Shown piece by piece: positions 33,430 to 37,602 of a stretch of DNA of 37,602 bases (its first letter is position 1; each line of letters begins with the position of its first letter). The DNA lies in assembly GCA_021203765.1 (NCBI GenBank), contig JAJQAN010000047.1:1-37602 (forward strand), written 5' to 3'. The translations under genes and the position numbers were made by a program. Origin of the DNA: Coriobacteriaceae bacterium. GTDB lineage: Bacteria > Actinomycetota > Coriobacteriia > Coriobacteriales > QAMH01. Under the pieces are notes generated by a model that searched no databases, was not told where the DNA came from, and saw nothing but the letters and a program-made list of their open reading frames with translations.

Positions 33430-34115
33430 TGAGCGAATCTTCCGCATACGATGACGTCCTTCGAGCCCTTGCGGACGGGGACTGTGCCCTCGTCGGTACC
33501 GACACCGTCGTCGGCCTGGCCGCCAAGCCGGCCTCCGAGGGTGAGCGAGCCATCTTCCGCCTCAAGCAGCGTCCCGCATCCCAGCGCCTGCCCTGGCTGA
33601 TTTCCGACGCATCCTTGCTCAACGTGTTTGCCGACGATCCACACGGGTGGGGGAAGCGGCTTTCCTGCATGCTTTGGCCCGGCGCTCTGACGCTCGTGCT
33701 GCCCGCCACCGATGAAGCCCGCATGTTGGCCGCAGATTCGCGACAGACCGTGGCGCTGCGTGTACCGGATGACGAGACCTGCCGCAGGCTGCTCTCCGAT
33801 CTCGAGACGCCGCTTGCCACCACGAGTGCCAACCTGCATGGTCTTGCGCCGGCCACCTGTCTGGCGGATCTGCCCGAAAACATGCGCTCGCTTCCCGGTG
33901 CATCCCTGCTTGTCGATTCATCCGCCCGTCCCTCTCTGCCCTCGGCCATCGTCGACTGCTGCGGTCCCCAACCGCGCGTCTTGCGGGAGGGGGCGATTCC
34001 CGAGCAGCTGATCCTTACCGTCGCCGTCTATGGTGATACACTGGGTGCCCATCCGAGCGGAGACGAACCGCCACGCCGACCACGAGGGGATACGGGGATG
34101 ACATCATGCGCATAG
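33429..34115 (+). CDS. tsaC: Sua5/YrdC/TsaC-type threonylcarbamoyl-AMP synthase
   Basis: Makes threonylcarbamoyl-AMP for the t6A37 modification of tRNAs that read ANN codons. The YrdC domain spans about residues 8-190: VGTDTVVGLAAKP, FRLKQRPASQRLPWLI (the KxR motif), LWPGALTLVLPA, VALRVPDDE, LATTSANLHG and PSAIVDCCG. The C-terminal ~35 residues are polar and poorly conserved. It overlaps recN by 1 bp and rpiB by 10 bp. Its partners tsaB/D/E are not in the window. The short Sua5-less form makes TsaC the better name, but a related YciO-type role cannot be excluded. Confidence 0.87.
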   Translation: MSESSAYDDVLRALADGDCALVGTDTVVGLAAKPASEGERAIFRLKQRPASQRLPWLISDASLLNVFADDPHGWGKRLSCMLWPGALTLVLPATDEARMLAADSRQTVALRVPDDETCRRLLSDLETPLATTSANLHGLAPATCLADLPENMRSLPGASLLVDSSARPSLPSAIVDCCGPQPRVLREGAIPEQLILTVAVYGDTLGAHPSGDEPPRRPRGDTGMTSCA

Positions 34116-34540
34116 CTATCGCGAGCGATCACGGTGGATTCGAAACCAAGCAAAAGCTCCTTCTCGTCCTCGACGAGCTCGGCTGCACCTACCATGATTT
34201 CGGCTGCGACAGCGAAGAGAGCGTCGACTATCCCGACTATGCCGTTCTGGTCGCCGAAGCCGTCGTCGCCGACGAAGCGGATTTCGGCGTGCTGGTCTGC
34301 GGTACCGGCATCGGCATGGCGATCGCCGCAAACAAGGTTCACGGCATCCGTGCGGCGAATGTGACCAGCCCGGACTTCGCCCGCCTCGCACGTCAACACA
34401 ACAACGCGAACGTCCTGACCTTGTCGGGGCGTTTCGTCGATTTCGACACCAACCGACAGATCCTAGAGGTCTTTCTCAAGACGGAGTTCGAGGGAGGACG
34501 ACACAAACGGCGTGTCGACAAGATCCGTTCGCTCGAGTGA
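34106..34540 (+). CDS. rpiB: Ribose-5-phosphate isomerase B
   Basis: Interconverts ribose 5-phosphate and ribulose 5-phosphate. 144 aa RpiB/LacAB family: IAIASDHGGFETK at the N-terminus, DYPDYA, the catalytic Cys in VLVCGTGIGMAIAANK (about residues 66-81), and RQHNNANVLTLSGR. The start lies inside the end of the upstream gene (10-bp overlap). The order rpiB-(glyA)-(upp)-comEB-atp is typical of Gram-positive genomes. Confidence 0.95.
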   Translation: MRIAIASDHGGFETKQKLLLVLDELGCTYHDFGCDSEESVDYPDYAVLVAEAVVADEADFGVLVCGTGIGMAIAANKVHGIRAANVTSPDFARLARQHNNANVLTLSGRFVDFDTNRQILEVFLKTEFEGGRHKRRVDKIRSLE

Positions 34541-34555
34541 TAAAGAGGGGGCATC

Positions 34556-35794
34556 ATGAAATTCGAATATCTGTCCGTCACCGATCCGGAGATGCATACC
34601 CTGCTCGCCGACGAGCTCGGCCAGCAGCGCGCGACCTTGGATCTGGTCCCCTCTGAGAACTATCCCTCTCCGTCCGTCCTCGACGCCCTGGGCTCACCGA
34701 TCGCCCTTTCTCAGGCGGAAGGGTGCATCGGTACACGTAACTGCAGCGGCACTGCAATCCTCGACAAGGTCGAGCAACTGGCGTGCGAACGTCTGCAGGC
34801 CCTCTTCGACACCCCCTACGTCAACGTACAGCCCCATTCGGAGGAGCAGGCCCTCTTCACCGCCTGCAACATCCTGCTGACCGATACATCTCAAAACGCC
34901 TTCATCTGTCTGTCTTCGTACTTTGAAGATGTCGCTTCCGATGAGACCGCTCAGATGCCCCCGTACGTCTTCGATGCGGGAGCGTTCACGATCGACTACG
35001 ACGCCTTCGAGCGCTACGTGCTCCTACGTCGTCCGCAGCTTATAGCCGTCAGCGCCTCAACGTACTTCCGTGCCATCGATTTCGAGCGCGTCGCCGACAT
35101 CGCCCACAAGGTGGATGCCGCCCTGCTTGCCGATCTTTCGACGATCAGCGGCTTGGTGGCCGCCGGCGTCTATCCATCCCCGCTCCCGTACGCCGACATC
35201 GTCATCGGTGCGACGCACGCGACCATGCGCGGACCGCGCGGCGCGTTCACGCTGTTCAAGGATTCAGACTTGCAGGCCACCTTCGACCAGGTGCTTTCCC
35301 CTGCCGTCCAGGGCTCCGTGCTCATGAACGCCGTCGCGGCAAAGGCGGTCGCCTTCGCCGAGGCTGACACCCCTGGTTTTCAAACGGCGGGTTCGAAGAG
35401 CATCGAGGCCGCCAACGTCATCGCGCAGGGTGCCGCCGAGGGTGGCTGCACGGTCTTTGCCGACGGCAAGACCGATACGCATCTATGTGCCATCGGTCTC
35501 GATGACGTCGATCTTGCACCACAGGCGGTCCTCGATCTGCTCGAGAGCGTCGGAATCAGCGCGTCGGTGAGCAACCTTCCTGTCGGAGGGGATCTCAAAC
35601 CGGTCCCGCACCTGCTGCTTTCGGCCGCCCCGCTGGTCACGCGTGGACTGGACACCTATGAGGCGCGTTTCGTCGGCGAGCTGCTCGCACGTCTGCTTTC
35701 CGCCCCCACAGACGAAGAGACCGTGGGGGACGTCCGCACGAAGATCGAAGGGATGCTCAAGGACCATCCGCTGTATCCCGGCTTGGAGGAATGA
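34556..35794 (+). CDS. Serine hydroxymethyltransferase-like protein without the PLP lysine
   Basis: 412 aa, full length for SHMT, and alignable throughout: LDLVPSENYPSP, VEQLACERLQALF, NVQPHSEEQ, LVAAGVYPSPLPYADIV and RGPRGAF. Active-site residues are lost. The THKT motif reads THAT, so the Schiff-base lysine is Ala222. The His of DMAH is Thr196 (Asp193 remains). PHSGSQ, which binds PLP phosphate, is PHSEEQ. The EGYPGKRYYGG segment is EGCIGTRNCSG, losing the tyrosines. The His that stacks on PLP and the Arg that binds the substrate carboxylate (SGIRVGTP region, here LLLSAAP) are also missing. Normal serine-glycine cleavage is therefore very unlikely. The reading frame is intact, with an AGAGGGGG ribosome site. 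It occupies the usual glyA position and may be a retained pseudoenzyme. Confidence 0.85.
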   Translation: MKFEYLSVTDPEMHTLLADELGQQRATLDLVPSENYPSPSVLDALGSPIALSQAEGCIGTRNCSGTAILDKVEQLACERLQALFDTPYVNVQPHSEEQALFTACNILLTDTSQNAFICLSSYFEDVASDETAQMPPYVFDAGAFTIDYDAFERYVLLRRPQLIAVSASTYFRAIDFERVADIAHKVDAALLADLSTISGLVAAGVYPSPLPYADIVIGATHATMRGPRGAFTLFKDSDLQATFDQVLSPAVQGSVLMNAVAAKAVAFAEADTPGFQTAGSKSIEAANVIAQGAAEGGCTVFADGKTDTHLCAIGLDDVDLAPQAVLDLLESVGISASVSNLPVGGDLKPVPHLLLSAAPLVTRGLDTYEARFVGELLARLLSAPTDEETVGDVRTKIEGMLKDHPLYPGLEE

Positions 35795-35797
35795 GAG

Positions 35798-36274
35798 ATG
35801 GACGACGAACGCCCGACCTGGGACGAATACTTCATGGACCTGGCGGAGCACGTCGCCTCACGTTCGACCTGCTTGCGCCGTAAGGTCGGTGCGGTTTTGG
35901 TACGCGACAAGCGTATCGTCGCCACCGGCTACAACGGCGGCCCGACCGGCCTGGCCCACTGCCTGGAGGTCGGCTGTCTCCGCGAACAACTCAACATCCC
36001 GTCCGGCCAGCAGCATGAACTCTGCCGTGGCACCCATGCGGAGCAGAACGCCATCATCCAGGCTGCACGCTACGGACTGCCGATGGACGGCGCGGTCCTG
36101 TACTGCACGACCCAACCCTGCGTGCAATGCACCAAGATGCTCATCAACGCCGGCGTTTCCGAGATCGTCTTCGCGGAGGGCTACCCCGACGGACTTGCGA
36201 AGGATCTGCTCGACGAATCGGGCATCATCGTGCGCCGCTTTCCCCCGGTCGACCCCGCCTCAGAAGAGGCGTGA
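35798..36274 (+). CDS. comEB: dCMP/CMP deaminase (ComEB-like)
   Basis: Zinc-dependent deamination of dCMP to dUMP, feeding thymidylate synthesis. 158 aa with the zinc/catalytic motifs HAEQNAI (about residues 79-85) and PCVQC (about 107-111). [28 protein letters not shown] at the N-terminus and [14 protein letters not shown] are diagnostic of the dCMP deaminase subgroup. It starts 3 bp after the SHMT-like gene. dUMP methylation needs methylene-THF, which would normally come from SHMT, so the neighbouring SHMT-like protein is notable. Confidence 0.93.
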   Translation: MDDERPTWDEYFMDLAEHVASRSTCLRRKVGAVLVRDKRIVATGYNGGPTGLAHCLEVGCLREQLNIPSGQQHELCRGTHAEQNAIIQAARYGLPMDGAVLYCTTQPCVQCTKMLINAGVSEIVFAEGYPDGLAKDLLDESGIIVRRFPPVDPASEEA

Positions 36275-36362
36275 TTCCTCCCGTCCGAGCCGCTCTTCGA
36301 CAGGCATCGGATTCCCTTTTCGGCTCTTTGCTCGCCTCTGGCGAATTTATCGGACAAAGATG

Positions 36363-36391
36363 TTTAATCAGCGCCAAAGGGCTCTTATTTT
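36363..36391 (+). promoter_or_regulatory. Candidate promoter of the ATP synthase operon
   Basis: TTTAAT (36363-36368), 17 bp and TATTTT (36386-36391) lie in an AT-rich patch between comEB and the atpI-like gene. The boxes are moderate matches. A GAAGAG/CTCTTC inverted repeat at 36263-36298 may mark the end of the upstream transcript. Confidence 0.4.
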
Positions 36392-36455
36392 TTGTTAGTA
36401 TAGGCAAGGTTTGTGAGCCAGACGCGAGTTCATTGCACGTCAAAGGGGGAAGGTC

Positions 36456-36755
36456 GTGGAGCTCGATGCCGCGTTTGTCGGCGCGATCGTCGCCGGTGTG
36501 GTCATCGGGCTGATCAGTTTCATCCCCCTGGTGTTTGCTCTGAGATCTGCAAGGCCCGGCTCGGAATGGACGATGCAGATTTCGATAGGCGCGATCGCCT
36601 TTTCTCTCGTATTCATGGTTCTCACGCTCTTGATCGTCAGAGCGACCAATCTATTCGATCTGGCTGCTTATGGCTTTGCGATGGTCGGCGCTTTTCTGGT
36701 CGCGGCAGTGATCAGCGTCGTTGTCGTCGTCGTTCGCCAGGTGAGGCGCAAGTAG
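36456..36755 (+). CDS. atpI: Small AtpI-like membrane protein
   Basis: 99 aa with three hydrophobic segments (about residues 5-30, 42-62 and 70-92) and a basic end (RQVRRK). Sequence alone is weakly diagnostic. The position directly before atpB, with the GTG start after GGGGGAAGG and 24 bp to the next gene, is that of AtpI, a small protein that helps assemble the c-ring. It could instead be an unrelated small membrane protein occupying that site. Confidence 0.6.
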   Translation: MELDAAFVGAIVAGVVIGLISFIPLVFALRSARPGSEWTMQISIGAIAFSLVFMVLTLLIVRATNLFDLAAYGFAMVGAFLVAAVISVVVVVVRQVRRK

Positions 36756-36779
36756 GGTTTCGGTAAGAAGGAGCCACAC

Positions 36780-37592
36780 GTGGAAGTTCTCGCAGATCTT
36801 TCTGAACACATCGACGAGTTGAAGGCCGGCATCGACAGCGGCGACGTCTTCGGTCCCTTCTTCTCGATCGGTCCCTTCACGTTTTCCATCACCCAATACA
36901 CCATCTGGCTCGTTGTCGACCTCATCATCGTTCTCATCATTGTCTTCTATGCCAAAAGCCGCGTCTCCATGGTTCCACGAGGGTTCTTCCCACATGGTGT
37001 CGAATGGCTCGTCGACTTCACGCAGCGTGACATCGCCGAAGGCATCATCGGCAGGGGGTACCGCAAGCACCTCAACATGCTGCTCACCATCTTCATCTTC
37101 ATCCTCATATCCAACCTGATCGGTCTGATACCGGGTGCCAAGCCCTCGACCGGCACCATGGGAACGACCTGGGCTCTCTCCCTGATCGTCTTCGTCTATT
37201 TCAACTACTACGGTATCAAACGTGTCGGCTTTTTCCGCTACTGCAAAAACCTCGCCCCGAAGGGTGTCCCGGCGGCGCTCGTGTGGCTCATCTGGCTCAT
37301 CGAACTCGCCTCCCTCTTCCTGAGGCTCGTCACCCTGGCCGTCCGACTCTTCGCCAACATGTTCGCCGGTCACATGGTCCTGGGTACCTTCGCCGTGTTG
37401 ACCCAGCTCTTCGTCATGCCCCTCATCGCGCAGTTTACGATGGGCAATCTTGTAACGGCTCTACCGGCGATCATCTGGATCGCTTTCCTCATCGCCATGT
37501 ATGCGATGGAGGTCCTGGTCGCGTGCATCCAGGCCTACGTCTTCACTATGTTGACGGCGGTCTACATATCGTTGGCGACCAGTGAACATTGA
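36780..37592 (+). CDS. atpB: ATP synthase F0 subunit a
   Basis: Membrane subunit that carries the proton (or sodium) path against the c-ring. 270 aa with five or six hydrophobic segments. The essential arginine is in LAVRLFANMFAGHMVL (about residues 183-198), preceded by LIELASLFLRLVTL. The C-terminal helix with AMEVLVACIQAYVFTMLTAVYI carries the conserved Gln (IQAYVF). The GTG start has AAGGAG upstream. The remaining atp genes would follow beyond the window end. Confidence 0.95.
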   Translation: MEVLADLSEHIDELKAGIDSGDVFGPFFSIGPFTFSITQYTIWLVVDLIIVLIIVFYAKSRVSMVPRGFFPHGVEWLVDFTQRDIAEGIIGRGYRKHLNMLLTIFIFILISNLIGLIPGAKPSTGTMGTTWALSLIVFVYFNYYGIKRVGFFRYCKNLAPKGVPAALVWLIWLIELASLFLRLVTLAVRLFANMFAGHMVLGTFAVLTQLFVMPLIAQFTMGNLVTALPAIIWIAFLIAMYAMEVLVACIQAYVFTMLTAVYISLATSEH

Positions 37593-37602
37593 CGTGGGAG
37601 AC

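Noticed and set aside
34556-35794. Annotation as a working serine hydroxymethyltransferase (glyA)
   Set aside because: The PLP lysine and several other essential residues are absent, so only the fold can be claimed.

Overview
The window looks like a core chromosomal segment of a GC-rich Gram-positive, most likely a member of the Coriobacteriia (Actinomycetota). The reasons are a GC content near 60 % by eye, many GTG starts, strong Shine-Dalgarno sites, cell-wall-type secreted proteins and Firmicutes/Actinomycetota-style gene order (BCCP-accC-asp23-nusB, dxs-tlyA-nadK-recN, rpiB-glyA-like-comEB-atpI-atpB). The class assignment is inference; no rRNA is present to settle it.

Layout. 1-1060: an unknown secreted protein, then a shared bidirectional terminator. 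1169-5311 (minus): a complete sulfate ABC importer (sbp-cysT-cysW-cysA). It diverges from a LacI-family regulator (5636-6706), and two perfect LacI-type operators lie in the shared intergenic region. 6815-10169: an Hsp20 chaperone, two small membrane proteins of unknown function, an acyl-ACP thioesterase and a PAPS-type sulfotransferase, which could use sulfur brought in by the importer. 10333-12924: fhs and folD (one-carbon metabolism). 13127-15281: a cold-shock protein, a PAP2-fold protein that lacks its catalytic residues, and a chorismate mutase/DAHP synthase pair. 15281-21240: pcrA helicase, manganese pyrophosphatase, NhaA antiporter and UppP. 21241-21728 has no convincing gene and carries an unusual structured repeat element. 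21729-23564: coaD and a secreted GH25 lysozyme. 23703-34115: a tightly packed, partly overlapping run of carboxyltransferase-BCCP fusion, accC, asp23, nusB, xseB, dxs, tlyA, nadK, recN and a TsaC/YrdC protein. 34106-37592: rpiB, an SHMT-like protein, dCMP deaminase, and the start of the ATP synthase operon (atpI-like, atpB).

Four observations stand out. (1) Between uppP and coaD, four roughly 70-bp hairpin units, with compensatory changes in their stems, are enclosed by a perfect 16-bp inverted repeat: a candidate structured RNA or small non-autonomous element. (2) The biotin carrier domain is fused to a pyruvate/oxaloacetate-type carboxyltransferase, yet a perfect internal AAGGAGG plus in-frame GTG lies exactly where a free AccB would begin; one gene may serve two carboxylases. 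(3) The SHMT-like protein at the usual glyA position has lost its PLP lysine and other active-site residues but is full length. (4) The sulfate importer and a LacI-family gene share two perfect operators 115 bp apart, about eleven helical turns.

No tRNA, rRNA, CRISPR array, prophage, transposase or plasmid gene was seen. Essentially all the rest is ordinary housekeeping sequence.
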